A stretch of 64,000 nt of DNA from Streptomyces atratus (lineage in GTDB: Bacteria > Actinomycetota > Actinomycetes > Streptomycetales > Streptomycetaceae). The notes beneath the pieces were generated by a model. The model saw nothing but the letters and a program-made list of their open reading frames with translations. It did no database searches and was not told where the DNA came from. Numbering within the stretch: the first letter of the stretch is position 1; the number at the start of each line of letters is the position of its first letter. The stretch is taken from the NCBI RefSeq assembly GCF_014648655.1, contig NZ_BMRN01000030.1, positions 1 through 64,000 on the forward strand, in the 5' to 3' direction. Below, in pieces: positions 19,501 to 27,177 of the stretch. The position numbers were made by a program, and so were the translations under genes.

Positions 19501-19687
19501 GGACGCCCCCGGCGGTCCTCTGCTCGCCACCACCCCGGTCCCCAACACAGGTGGCTGGGACAACTATCAGGCAACCCCGACCGTGCCGGTCCAGGAACTG
19601 AAGGGCACTCACAAGCTGTATCTCGTCTTCACGTCCCCGCAGGACAATTCGTTCGACGTGGACGCAGTCGACTTCAAGAGTCCCTGA
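16556..19687 (+). CDS. Large secreted ThuA - PQQ-type sugar dehydrogenase - PKD - CBM6 protein
   Basis: A 1043-aa multidomain protein, GTG start at 16556 behind gagagga. It has an N-terminal hydrophobic export signal ending near PATAA. A ThuA (glutamine-amidotransferase-like, trehalose-utilisation) domain at about 44-268 starts ALLFTRAVGYVHASIPAGIQMF. A beta-propeller of the glucose/sorbosone dehydrogenase type spans about 276-716, with GLVGMELDPDF, GHTGGAVEFGPD and YAMGFRNPFRF. A PKD domain (about 720-803, DPDGDALSYAWDFDGDGT) and a C-terminal CBM6-like beta-sandwich (about 918-1043) follow. It is presumed to bind polysaccharide and oxidise or otherwise process released sugar outside the cell, feeding the adjacent importer. 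A 37-bp gap after the epimerase suggests the same operon. Confidence 0.9.
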   Translation: MSRQRWECHARDIRHTFIALVSALLLALTALPATAATTGEAPAFRALLFTRAVGYVHASIPAGIQMFKEEAVANNFELVETADPAVFDDAMLKDFDVIVMLQNSGMVWDTDAQREAMQTYVRNGGGVVAIHNTLDMGIEDSFPWWDEAINGGVHMPAHSPGVLQGTAKVADRVHPSTAGLPERWERPEEWYNFDKNPRGDVHVLVTADETTYNPGGSAMGADHPISWCRNTEGGRVWATAMGHDTASYSEAAFRTHVIGGVKWAAGNKPGDCGGTVWSGYEKVTLDDNTADPMELDVAKDGRVFYIQRSGEVNIYDPATHATTTAGKLDVYTGGEDGLVGMELDPDFKKNHWIYLYYAPAGATEDVNRLSRFTVKGNTLEPTSEKKLIDVPAYRDRTFPEPGHTGGAVEFGPDRTLYLGVGDDTPPNLDPNWQGYAPLDWREGKQMLDAARTAGNTNDLRGKILRIKPKNSGGYTIPKGNLYAPGTAKTRPEIYAMGFRNPFRFTVDPRTGYVHASDYGPDRGLPTTDRGPEGLVEYNVIKKAGNFGWPFCHGNNQAYAPYNPDTKEVGPKFDCANPVNPSPNNTGLTELPPIQQPEIWYGYGASKEFPEVGSGGSAPMSGPVYHYDSKNPSTTKFPAYFEGASFFYEWSRNYVKEVRFDQDQKLLKINDFLSSQKFNKPMDMTFGPDGSLYVLEWGSSFGGGNNDSGLYRIDYAQGKRIPVAKATASATDGPVPLKVDFSSKGSNDPDGDALSYAWDFDGDGTYDSTEADPSHTYTAKGDVVAQLKVTDSTGKSGYANIPITAGNTTPKVTIDFPVSGKLISFGDKIPYKVTVTDPEDGPVDCSKVTVNPALGHDDHEHPTTDIPGCEGTVDTGDLGGHPEGADLTYVLNAKYTDKGGDGVSALTGYGRAVLQPKHKQAEYYDAQSGTRIVAQEGAENGKRIGDVSNGDWVAFDPMSVEGIGTVSYRLSSPYGVGAIELRADAPGGPLLATTPVPNTGGWDNYQATPTVPVQELKGTHKLYLVFTSPQDNSFDVDAVDFKSP

Positions 19688-19722
19688 CCGACTGCCCACC
19701 GGCCGCAAGGAACAACACAACA

Positions 19723-19766
19723 GCGCGCTGCGGGCCCGGTGTGTCGGCACCGGACCCGCAGCGCGC
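19723..19766. terminator. Bidirectional hairpin terminator
   Basis: An 18-bp stem (19723-19740 with 19749-19766) with one mismatch and an 8-base loop sits between the convergent ThuA-dehydrogenase gene and the APH-like gene. It likely stops transcription from both sides. Confidence 0.85.
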
Positions 19767-19783
19767 GTCCCCCCGGGGCAGGG

Positions 19784-20920
19784 TCAGCGAGTGCCGACCG
19801 CGGCTCGCACGGCCCGGCGGGCCATGGCACAGTCGTCGTGCAGCCGGCGCAGCAGCAGCCGCTGCTCCTCGCTCGACGAGAGCACACCCGGCCGGTCCTG
19901 ACCGGCTGCCGCGGGCGCCGGCTCCCGCATGGCCCGCTGGACAGCCGTCTCGTACGTACGGATCTCCCGAGTCAGCACCAGCATCAGGTTCACCAGGAAC
20001 GCATCGCGCGCCGCAGGCCCCGCGGCCTGCGCCAGCTGGCTGATCTGACGCCGCGCGACCGGTGCGTTGCCCAGGACCGCCCAGAGCGTCGCCAGGTCGT
20101 AGCCCGGCAGATACCAGCCCGCGTGTTCCCAGTCCACCAGCACCGGACCCGTGGGCGACAGCAGGATGTTGGAGAGCAGCGCGTCGCCGTGACAGAACTG
20201 CCCCATGCTCTGACGGCCGCCCGCAAGCGCCAGACCGTGCAGCAGCTTCTGCAGATCGCCCAGATCACGGTCGGTGAACAGCCCCAGCTCGTGATAGCGG
20301 GCGATTCGCGAGGCGTAGTTCAGCGGCGCGTCGAAAAGCCCCGGAGACGGTCGCCAGGCATTGACCCGGTTGATCGCGCCGAGTGCGGCCCGCACATCCG
20401 CACGCGGTGGCGCCTCCGACGGGTGCCGGGTCAGCGCAGCCACCCGGCCGGGCATCCGCTCGATCACCAGAGTGCAGTTCTCCGGGTCGGCCGCGATGAG
20501 CCGAGGCACCCGCACCGGCGGACGGTGCCGGACGAACGCACGATATGCAGCTATTTCGTGACGGAACCGCTCCGACCATGCGGGGGAGTGGTCCAGTAAA
20601 CACTTGGCGACCGCGGTGGTGCGACCGGTGGAGCCGACCAGGAGCACCGAACGGCCGCTGCGGCGCAGCACCTGGACCGGATTGAACTCCGGGCAGATCC
20701 GGTGCACCGAGGCGATCACCATCCTCAGCTGAGCGCCCTGCGGGCCGGACAGGTCCAGCCGCCCACTGAGCGGCGGGCCGCCCAGCCCCGCCGACCGCCG
20801 CGGCCGAACTGTGCCGGGTGCCGGCGGCGCGGCATGCGGTGCGAGGTACGGCCCGCCGCCCGCCCCCAGGGGACGAAGAGGCCGGGGCGGGGCGGTCACG
20901 GAGGACGATGCTGTGTACAT
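19784..20920 (-). CDS. Aminoglycoside phosphotransferase (APH)-family kinase, substrate unknown
   Basis: A 378-aa protein if it starts at ATG 20920 (MYTASSSVTAPPRPL); the frame is open to 21040. The Brenner motif HGDALLSNILLS followed by VLVDWEHAGWYLPGYDLA gives the catalytic Asp and metal-binding residues of the APH/choline kinase fold. The first 80 residues are Pro/Gly-rich and poorly conserved. Proteins of this type in Streptomyces rarely confer resistance; most phosphorylate unknown small molecules. A TTA codon occurs in AKCLLDHS (plus-strand 20597-20599), so expression may need bldA. It is divergent from nsdA with about 230 bp between. Confidence 0.82.
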   Translation of the reverse strand: MYTASSSVTAPPRPLRPLGAGGGPYLAPHAAPPAPGTVRPRRSAGLGGPPLSGRLDLSGPQGAQLRMVIASVHRICPEFNPVQVLRRSGRSVLLVGSTGRTTAVAKCLLDHSPAWSERFRHEIAAYRAFVRHRPPVRVPRLIAADPENCTLVIERMPGRVAALTRHPSEAPPRADVRAALGAINRVNAWRPSPGLFDAPLNYASRIARYHELGLFTDRDLGDLQKLLHGLALAGGRQSMGQFCHGDALLSNILLSPTGPVLVDWEHAGWYLPGYDLATLWAVLGNAPVARRQISQLAQAAGPAARDAFLVNLMLVLTREIRTYETAVQRAMREPAPAAAGQDRPGVLSSSEEQRLLLRRLHDDCAMARRAVRAAVGTR

Positions 20921-21151
20921 GGGGGAGACAGATCCCTTCGCGCGCCGACAAGTTGCGTGCACCGCCCCGGCCGGCGGCCGTTCGGCACCCTGGGGAGTAC
21001 CTAGGGCTGCCGGGCGGGGTGGCGCTTTCCTACCTGACACCGGACCGCGGGTAGCAGACCATCTGGCGCACCCTGGCGAACCCTGGCGAATAGTCGCAAC
21101 GCATCTGACAGGGGGTTACTGTCAACACAGCCGAGAACCTGGGGGCTTGAA

Positions 21152-22651
21152 GTGACCGGAGAACCCAACACCCGCCTGTCCGACCTGTTCGGCCTTGCCG
21201 GCTGGTCCAAGGGCGAACTCGCGAGAATGGTGAACCGGCAGGCGGCGGCCATGGGCCATCCGCAGCTGGCCACCGACACCTCGCGGGTGAGGCGTTGGAT
21301 CGATATGGGGGAGTCCCCCCGCGATCCCGTGCCCAAAGTGCTGGCTGCCCTGTTCACCGAGCGGCTCGGTCGTGTCGTGACCATCGAGGACCTCGGGTTC
21401 GGCCGACGCGGGCGTGTGGGGAAACAGCAGGAGGTCGGGAAGCAGCACAATCCCGACGGACTGCCGTGGGCGCCCGAGCGGACGGCAGCGGTCCTCACCG
21501 AATTCACGGGAATGGACCTCATGCTCAACCGACGCGGCTTGGTGAGCGCGGGCGCCGCGCTCGCCGCAGGATCGACCATCACCGGCCCCATGCACGACTG
21601 GCTGCACACCGACCCTGTGCTGGCGGCCGACGCTCCAAGGATCGACGACCCCCTGTACGCGGACCAGGCCGGTTTCGACCGGTACGAGGCCGCGCCCATC
21701 GGGTCGGAGGAGATCGAGGCGCTGGAGCGGTCCGTCGAGGTGTTCCGCGCCTGGGACGCGTCCCGGGGCGGCGGACTCCAGCGCAAGGCCGTGGTGGGCC
21801 AGCTCAACGAGGTGGGCGGCATGCTCGCCTTCCGCCACCCCGAACATCTGCAGCGCCGCCTCTGGGGCGTCGCGGCCAATCTCGCCGTACTCGCGGGATG
21901 GATGTCCCACGACATCGGTCTCGAACCGACCGCCCAGAAGTACTTCGTCATCGCCGCCCACGCGGCGCGCGAGGGCGGCGACCGCCCGCGCGCGGGCGAA
22001 GCGCTCTCCAGGGCGGCCCGTCAGATGGTCCACCTGGGCCGTCCCGACGACGCCCTGGACCTGATGAAGCTAGCCAAGTCCGGCTCCGGAGACATGGTGC
22101 TGCCGCGAACCCAGGCCATGCTGCACACCATCGAGGCCTGGGCGCAGGCGTCCATGGGCCGCGGCCAGGCCATGCGCCGGACTCTCGGCAAGGCCGAGGA
22201 GCTCTTCGTATCGGACAAGAGCGATGTGCCGCCGCCCAGTTGGATGCAGCTGTTCGACGAGGCGGATCTGCACGGCATGCAGGCCCTGGCGTTCCGTACG
22301 CTCGCCGAACACGATCCGTCGGTGGCGATCGTGGCTCAGCGCCACGCCAAGCAGGCACTGGAGCTTCGGGCCAACGGGCGCCAGCGGTCCAAGATCTTCG
22401 ACTACATCTCACTCGCCTCGGCGTGCTTCATCGCCGACGATCCCGAGCAGGCCGACCGCTATGCGCGGCTCGCCCTGGTGACGATGGGGGAGACCTCCTC
22501 GCACCGCACCTGGGACCGGCTGCGCGAGATGTACCGGCTGACGGGCCGGTTCGCGGGCTACGCGAAGATCGAGGACCTGCGCGAGGAGATCAAGCTCGCC
22601 CTGCCGCAGAGCTCCATCATCAAGCAGCCAAGGCGTTCGTCGGAGATCTGA
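21152..22651 (+). CDS. nsdA: NsdA-type regulator of development and antibiotic production
   Basis: A 499-aa protein starting at GTG 21152. The N-terminus is an XRE-like helix-turn-helix region (LSDLFGLAGWSKGELARMVNRQAAAMGHPQL, then SRVRRWIDMGESPRDP), followed by a long helical region of TPR-like repeats (ALSRAARQMVHLGRPDDALDLMKLAKS, ADRYARLALVTMGETSSHRTWDRLREMYRL). This architecture and sequence match NsdA of S. coelicolor, whose loss increases sporulation and antibiotic production. It probably acts in the cytoplasm as a negative regulator through protein-protein or DNA contacts. No neighbour suggests a specific target. Identification is by recall of the family sequence. Confidence 0.85.
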   Translation: MTGEPNTRLSDLFGLAGWSKGELARMVNRQAAAMGHPQLATDTSRVRRWIDMGESPRDPVPKVLAALFTERLGRVVTIEDLGFGRRGRVGKQQEVGKQHNPDGLPWAPERTAAVLTEFTGMDLMLNRRGLVSAGAALAAGSTITGPMHDWLHTDPVLAADAPRIDDPLYADQAGFDRYEAAPIGSEEIEALERSVEVFRAWDASRGGGLQRKAVVGQLNEVGGMLAFRHPEHLQRRLWGVAANLAVLAGWMSHDIGLEPTAQKYFVIAAHAAREGGDRPRAGEALSRAARQMVHLGRPDDALDLMKLAKSGSGDMVLPRTQAMLHTIEAWAQASMGRGQAMRRTLGKAEELFVSDKSDVPPPSWMQLFDEADLHGMQALAFRTLAEHDPSVAIVAQRHAKQALELRANGRQRSKIFDYISLASACFIADDPEQADRYARLALVTMGETSSHRTWDRLREMYRLTGRFAGYAKIEDLREEIKLALPQSSIIKQPRRSSEI

Positions 22652-22817
22652 CATGCGGGCACCGCAGTGAGGACACCCAGACCATCAACTGTCCGACCGG
22701 CCACAGTCCGGCCACCGGCTGTCCGAGCACCGCACTCGTAGGCGGTTCGCCCTCCTGCGTACCGCGCCGTGTCCGGTGTTTTGCGTGTCCGTGCCTCTGC
22801 GCGCGTGCCGCCGTGCC

Positions 22818-24263
22818 CTACGCCCCGATGCGGGCGATCAGCACGCATGCGTCGTCCAGGCGCTCGGTGCCACCGAACTCCGCGACGACCGTCCGTACGC
22901 ACTCCTGTGCTGTACGGGCCTGCGCGAAGTGCGGTGCGAGGGCAAGCAGCGCGTCCGGGCCCGCATCCCGGTCGCTGTGACGGTTCAGCCCGCCGGTGTG
23001 CAGTACCAGCACATCACCGGGCAGCAGGCGCACTTCGTCCTGCTCGTACGCGACCCCGGAGGCCGCGCCGAGCAGGACGCCGTCCGGTGGCAGGAGCGGG
23101 CGCCCCTCGCCGTCGCGGAACAGCAGCGGTGCGGGGTGGCCTGCCTGCGCCCAGGAGAGGGTGCCGGTGGCCGGATCGAATCGGCAGCACACCGCACTGC
23201 CGAGAGCGGGCTGGACGGAGGACTCCAGTAACTGGTTGAGATACCCCATCAGGGCTCCGGGCTGGATGCCGGCCACTGCCATCCCGCGCAGCGCGCCGAG
23301 CAGCATCGCCATGGCCGAGGTTGCCTGGATGCCGTGCCCCGTCAGATCGCCGACCGTGAGGACGGTCCTGCCGTCCGGCAGTTCCAGCGCGTCGTACCAG
23401 TCACCGCCGATCAGGGAACTCGACTCCGACGGAAGGTAGTGGGCAGCGATGTCCAGCGCGCCCGCTCCCTGCGAAGGAAGCCGTAGCGAGCCCCGCCACG
23501 GGGGAAGCACGGCTTCCTGAAGCTCGACCGCCATCCGATGCTCGGTCCGCGCCATGTGCTGCTGCCGCCGCAGCGAATCCTGGGTGGTGCGCACCGCTTG
23601 CTGGCTGCGTCGGAGTTCGCTGACATCGCGCAGAACCGCCCACATGGAAGCCGTGCACCCGTCCGCGTCGAGGACGGGCTCTCCCATCATGTGGAGTGTG
23701 CGCATCCGGCCGTCGGTCCGCAGGATCCGGAATTCGCCGTCTATCGGCTTTCCGTCGACCAGACAGTCGGTGACCAGTGCGGTGAGCAGTGGCTGGTCCT
23801 CGGGAAGAAGCATGGACGGGAGGTCGTCCAGCGAGAGAGGTCCCGCATCGGGGGACCTGCCGAAGATCTGGAACAGTTCCTCGGACCAGGTGACCTCGTC
23901 GGTCAGTAGATTCCACTCGGCGCTGCCCACCCGGCCGATCAGCGAACCGGGCCGCGGCTCGTCGAAGGTCTCCTCCGCGGCGTTCTGCGTCGAAGTCCCA
24001 GTGGGGTGTTCCGAGGTCTCCGGCGCAAGGCCTTCCCTGAGCTGTCCCAGCTGCGTGCCGAGATCGTCGAGGTGGTGGACCGCCAGATCACAGAGTGCGC
24101 GCTGCCAGCGCATCTCATGGTCTTCCTCGTCGATCAGCACCGCGTCCCGCCGCACGGCATCCACGTCGCCACGCAACCGACGGGTCCGGTTGATCAACGC
24201 GTCGACGGCATCGCGCTCGGGTGGCTGTGGGGCGGGGCGGTCCGCGGACAGATGGGACGGCAT
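22818..24263 (-). CDS. PAS domain-containing PP2C (SpoIIE-type) serine phosphatase
   Basis: A 481-aa cytoplasmic signalling protein. ATG 24263 has an ideal RBS (ggag, 6-base spacing); the frame extends to 24428, but that start is less likely. Residues 1-100 are helical and charged, probably coiled coil. A PAS domain (about 110-220) contains AEWNLLTDEVTWSEELFQIFGRSPD. The SpoIIE/PPM phosphatase domain (about 255-481) has the metal motifs GGDWYD (287-291) and GDLTGHG (305-311). Such proteins dephosphorylate anti-anti-sigma factors to switch sigma factor activity in response to a PAS-sensed signal. No HATPase anti-sigma domain or partner gene is adjacent. Confidence 0.9.
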   Translation of the reverse strand: MPSHLSADRPAPQPPERDAVDALINRTRRLRGDVDAVRRDAVLIDEEDHEMRWQRALCDLAVHHLDDLGTQLGQLREGLAPETSEHPTGTSTQNAAEETFDEPRPGSLIGRVGSAEWNLLTDEVTWSEELFQIFGRSPDAGPLSLDDLPSMLLPEDQPLLTALVTDCLVDGKPIDGEFRILRTDGRMRTLHMMGEPVLDADGCTASMWAVLRDVSELRRSQQAVRTTQDSLRRQQHMARTEHRMAVELQEAVLPPWRGSLRLPSQGAGALDIAAHYLPSESSSLIGGDWYDALELPDGRTVLTVGDLTGHGIQATSAMAMLLGALRGMAVAGIQPGALMGYLNQLLESSVQPALGSAVCCRFDPATGTLSWAQAGHPAPLLFRDGEGRPLLPPDGVLLGAASGVAYEQDEVRLLPGDVLVLHTGGLNRHSDRDAGPDALLALAPHFAQARTAQECVRTVVAEFGGTERLDDACVLIARIGA

Positions 24264-24674
24264 CTCGTACTCCGATACAGGCGCGGCACGGCCAGGTCTG
24301 AGAGGTGGACCGTGGACGACTGTGGCACAGGCTGCGGGGCCCCGTAAGGGATTTGGCAACACTCGATGCGTTGTTGCTTCTGGCATATGCCACAGGCTGC
24401 GCTGGGTGCCGCCTCGTCGAACACTCATGCTGTCGACGGACGTTGACGCAAGTCACCCGGCGCGCGCAGACGGTTGTGTGCCCGCGCTCGCCGTTCCCCG
24501 GGCGGCGCGCCCGGCCGGAACGGGGCATATGCGAGGGGGCTCGCCATGGCGGGGGTTCGAAGCGATTTGTGGGCGGGAATGTGACTGGACCTGCTCGCGT
24601 TACAGCACCAGAACGAAAACGATACCCATTCCCATAAGGGGCGATGGGATCGACACAAAAGAGTGGAGGCGTCC
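24264..24674. promoter_or_regulatory. Intergenic region upstream of rpmG, possible Zur half-site
   Basis: No gene is supported in this 411-bp gap. gaaaacgat at 24615-24623 resembles the left half of actinobacterial Zur boxes, but the right half (acccattcc) is not symmetrical, so this is weak. The expectation comes from the cysteine-free L33/L31 pair downstream, which is zinc-responsive in S. coelicolor and mycobacteria. Confidence 0.35.
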
Positions 24675-24839
24675 ATGGCACGCAGTGAGACCCGCCCCGT
24701 CGTGACGATCCGGTCGACGGCCGGCACGGGGCAGAGCTATGTGACACGTAAGAACCGCCGGAACAATCCCGACCGGCTGGTCCTGCGCAAGTTCGACCCC
24801 GTCGTGGGGCGGCACGTCCTCTTCCGCGAGGAACGCTGA
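24675..24839 (+). CDS. rpmG: 50S ribosomal protein L33, zinc-independent (C-) paralogue
   Basis: A 54-aa protein starting MARSETRPVVTIRSTAGTG and ending in VGRHVLFREER, which is L33. It contains no cysteine, so it is the C- form that replaces the zinc-ribbon L33 when zinc is scarce. It is closely followed by a cysteine-free L31, matching Zur-controlled alternative ribosomal protein clusters. ATG 24675 follows gtggaggcgtcc. Confidence 0.93.
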   Translation: MARSETRPVVTIRSTAGTGQSYVTRKNRRNNPDRLVLRKFDPVVGRHVLFREER

Positions 24840-24904
24840 CTGCCGCACCCGCGTCGGACCCCTGATCCCATCCACTCCCCTGTAGTGGCAAGGAAGGAAC
24901 GCCC

Positions 24905-25165
24905 ATGAAGCCCCGTATTCACCCCGTCTCCCGTCCGGTGGTCTTCCGTGACCGCGCGGCGGGGGTTGCCTTCCTGACACGGTCGACCGCGGACGCGGAC
25001 GAGCGGGTGACGTGGGAGGACGGCCGGAGCTATCCCGTCATCGACGTGGAGACCTCGTCGGCGAGTCACCCGTTCTACACCGGGACCAAGCAGGTGCTGG
25101 ACACGGCCGGCCGTATCGAACAGTTCAACCGCCGCTACGCCGGCCAGGCGCCCGCCGTCGGCTGA
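24905..25165 (+). CDS. rpmE2: 50S ribosomal protein L31 type B, zinc-independent
   Basis: An 86-aa protein, MKPRIHPVSRPVVFRDRAAG, ending HPFYTGTKQVLDTAGRIEQFNRRYAG, the hallmark of L31 type B. There is no CxxC, so it does not need zinc. RBS aaggaagga precedes ATG 24905. It lies 65 bp after the C- L33, presumably in one transcript. Together they would let the cell release zinc from ribosomes during limitation. Other members of the usual cluster (S14, S18, L28, or a zinc metallochaperone) are absent here. Confidence 0.93.
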   Translation: MKPRIHPVSRPVVFRDRAAGVAFLTRSTADADERVTWEDGRSYPVIDVETSSASHPFYTGTKQVLDTAGRIEQFNRRYAGQAPAVG

Positions 25166-25292
25166 TCCGTACCCGGAAGACCCGATTCCGTGCCGTGAAT
25201 CACAGTCCGGGGTGCGGGTTCTCGGGAACGGGGCGCGATGGTTTATCGTTCACCTATATGTGGATGTCGCGCATCGCGCCCACACGTGAGCC

Positions 25293-25325
25293 GCCCCGGC
25301 TGGATTCCCCCGATCCGGCCGGGGC
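25293..25325. terminator. Hairpin terminator between L31 and DUF1275 genes
   Basis: A 13-bp stem (25293-25305 with 25313-25325, gccccggcNggat) with one mismatch and a 7-base loop, followed by ttcccttt. It lies between two convergent genes and could serve both. Confidence 0.75.
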
Positions 25326-25352
25326 TTCCCTTTACCCGTGGTGGGCACGGTG

Positions 25353-26009
25353 TCAGCCCCGGGAGTGTCTCCTGCGCACCGACTCGATCAGCAACGCACC
25401 CACTGCGGGCGCCACGGCCACCGTAGCTGCGGCACCCGGCCAGAACCGTACCGCCAGCGCGGTCACTGCCGCCCCTGCCACGACCGCGATCAGCCGGGCG
25501 GCCACCCAGCCGTCCCCCCGGTTGCGCGACCGCAGCGTCACGCGGCTGACGAGGGACGTGAGCGTGCCTGTGAAGTAATTGGTGGGCGTCGCGCGGATAC
25601 GGCCCTGAATCCCCATGGCCACGGCAATGAGCACCAGCAGCCCCAGCCGGCCCCCGTCGGAGGTGATCAGGTCCAGCGCCCACAGCACAGCCGCCGCCGC
25701 CAGCAGTGCCACCTCGATCAGCAGCATCACCGGCAGAGACCACCGCAGCCGCTCGCTCATCCACGCACCGCACATGACCCCGAAGCTGTACGAGACGAGT
25801 GCGGTGATCACATGCAGGGCCACCCCCTGCTCCCCGACACCGGCGGCGGAAGCGCCCAGCAGCACCAGATTCCCGGTCATCACTCCGGCGAAGACCTGAC
25901 CGACACAGATGAAGACGAACGCGTCGGCAGCCCCGGAAGCGGCCGACAGGAGCAGCAGGGCCCATTGGCCCCGTGGATCGCGTCCGGTGAGGAGGGTAGG
26001 AGTAGACAC
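25353..26009 (-). CDS. DUF1275 (YoaK-type) membrane protein
   Basis: A 218-aa protein with about six hydrophobic segments. The family signature is clear: LLLSAASGAADAFVFICVGQVFAGVMTGNLVLLG near the N-terminus, and TPTNYFTGTLTSLV in the fourth loop. Members are integral membrane proteins of unknown transport function; the fold resembles small transporters. GTG 26009 is the start used (MSTPTLLTGRDPRGQ). No operon partner. Confidence 0.88.
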   Translation of the reverse strand: MSTPTLLTGRDPRGQWALLLLSAASGAADAFVFICVGQVFAGVMTGNLVLLGASAAGVGEQGVALHVITALVSYSFGVMCGAWMSERLRWSLPVMLLIEVALLAAAAVLWALDLITSDGGRLGLLVLIAVAMGIQGRIRATPTNYFTGTLTSLVSRVTLRSRNRGDGWVAARLIAVVAGAAVTALAVRFWPGAAATVAVAPAVGALLIESVRRRHSRG

Positions 26010-26116
26010 GCCTGAATTCTCGGCTCAGCCCCTCCGAAGGCGCCGACTCGCAGCCGGTACGGCGCGGCGAGCCGGTCAAGGCCGAGCACCGGCGCCGCGC
26101 CGTCGTGCACGGTGAC

Positions 26117-26275
26117 ATGACCTCAAAGTTCTGCATTGTGAACAGACACATAGCATTCGAACGACTGCACAACTTCCGTGACGTGGGCGGATATCGGGGG
26201 TACGGCGGCCGCCCGGTCCGCTGGGGGAGGCTCTACCGATCCGAATCGCTGGGGAAGCTCCGGGGAGGAGACGAT
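26117..26275 (+). pseudogene. Remnant of a tyrosine-protein phosphatase (N-terminus only)
   Basis: From ATG 26117 the frame reads IAFERLHNFRDVGGYRGYGGRPVRWGRLYRSESLGKLRGGDD, the standard N-terminus of Y_phosphatase3-type enzymes (NFRDLGGY..GRxVRxGRLYRS). Similarity stops there. The expected LGVRTVIDLR strand and the HCxAGKDRTG catalytic loop are absent, and the frame continues as low-complexity Pro/Arg sequence. The gene was evidently truncated by deletion. Confidence 0.75.
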
Positions 26276-26441
26276 TCTCGCGTGGTCTGCTCACGGGCCT
26301 GCTCGCATGTCTGCTCGCCGACTGGGCAGCCGGCCCAGGCCCCGAGCTTCCTTCCGCAGCTCCGATCCGGGCCGGGACACCCGATCGGCCCGTGGCTGAT
26401 TGCAGGCCGTTCCCCTCCGGCTCGACGTGGGGTGACGCCGT

Positions 26442-26585
26442 ATGCGCCGACGGCGTTCGGATCACTCGCCGACGAGCGGGGCGGGGGAGGGGCTGCTCGT
26501 CCTGTTCCTGGTGCTTGCGGCGGCCGTCAGCATTACCACATCAACCACGACCACCTGGTCGACGGAGCCCACGGACGGTATGTGA
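26442..26585 (+). CDS. Possible small single-pass membrane protein
   Basis: A 47-codon frame from ATG 26442: a basic start (MRRRRSDHSP), a hydrophobic helix GLLVLFLVLAAAVSITTS and a Thr/Trp-rich tail. A ggggtgacgccgt sequence gives a weak RBS. The pattern is what a real small membrane protein would look like, but I recognise no family. It sits just after a truncated gene, so it may be incidental. Confidence 0.35.
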   Translation: MRRRRSDHSPTSGAGEGLLVLFLVLAAAVSITTSTTTTWSTEPTDGM

Positions 26586-26627
26586 AAACCCTGTCCCGAT
26601 CCGGTGCGCACAAGGCAAGATCATTGG

Positions 26628-27143
26628 ATGACATGGACAGCACCTGATGTGAAACGCACGCCTGGCTCACTCGTGGCCGGTGAGCGGGAGATGCTCACGG
26701 GCTATCTCTCCTGGTTCCGCAGCACTCTGTTGCACAAGTGCGCCGGCCTGAACGGGGCGCAGCTCGCCGAACAGACGGTATCGCCGTCGAATCTCACACT
26801 TCTCGGGCTGATCCGCCACATGGCGAAAGTCGAACGCGTCTGGTTCCGGCAGCGGTTCGCCGGTCAGATGCTCGACCCCATGTACGACCCCGAGAAGGGC
26901 AAGGACGCGGACTTCGAGGACCTGGACCCGGCCCGCGCCGCCGAGGACTACGCGCGCCTCGTCGAGGAATGCCGACTGGCGGACGAGATCGTTGCCGATG
27001 CCTCGTTGGACGACACCTTCACCCATGCCGACGAGGTGTACTCACTGCGCATGGTCCACGTCCACATGATCTCGGAGTACGCGCGCCACATCGGCCACGC
27101 CGACCTGTTGCGCGAGCGGATCGACGGTGTGACGGGGTGGTGA
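26628..27143 (+). CDS. DinB/DUF664-family protein
   Basis: A 171-aa four-helix-bundle protein starting MTWTAPDVKRTPGSLVAGEREML. The DinB-type metal-binding His residues are present in LIRHMAKVERVWF and HMISEYARHIGHADLLRERIDG. The family includes thiol-dependent transferases (mycothiol, bacillithiol) in actinobacteria; the substrate is unknown. The start at 26628 is chosen because the upstream frame to 26604 adds nothing conserved. No obvious operon partner. Confidence 0.88.
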   Translation: MTWTAPDVKRTPGSLVAGEREMLTGYLSWFRSTLLHKCAGLNGAQLAEQTVSPSNLTLLGLIRHMAKVERVWFRQRFAGQMLDPMYDPEKGKDADFEDLDPARAAEDYARLVEECRLADEIVADASLDDTFTHADEVYSLRMVHVHMISEYARHIGHADLLRERIDGVTGW

Positions 27144-27177
27144 TGCGCCACTGAGAGAGGCTCGGTCCGGTAGCTGC

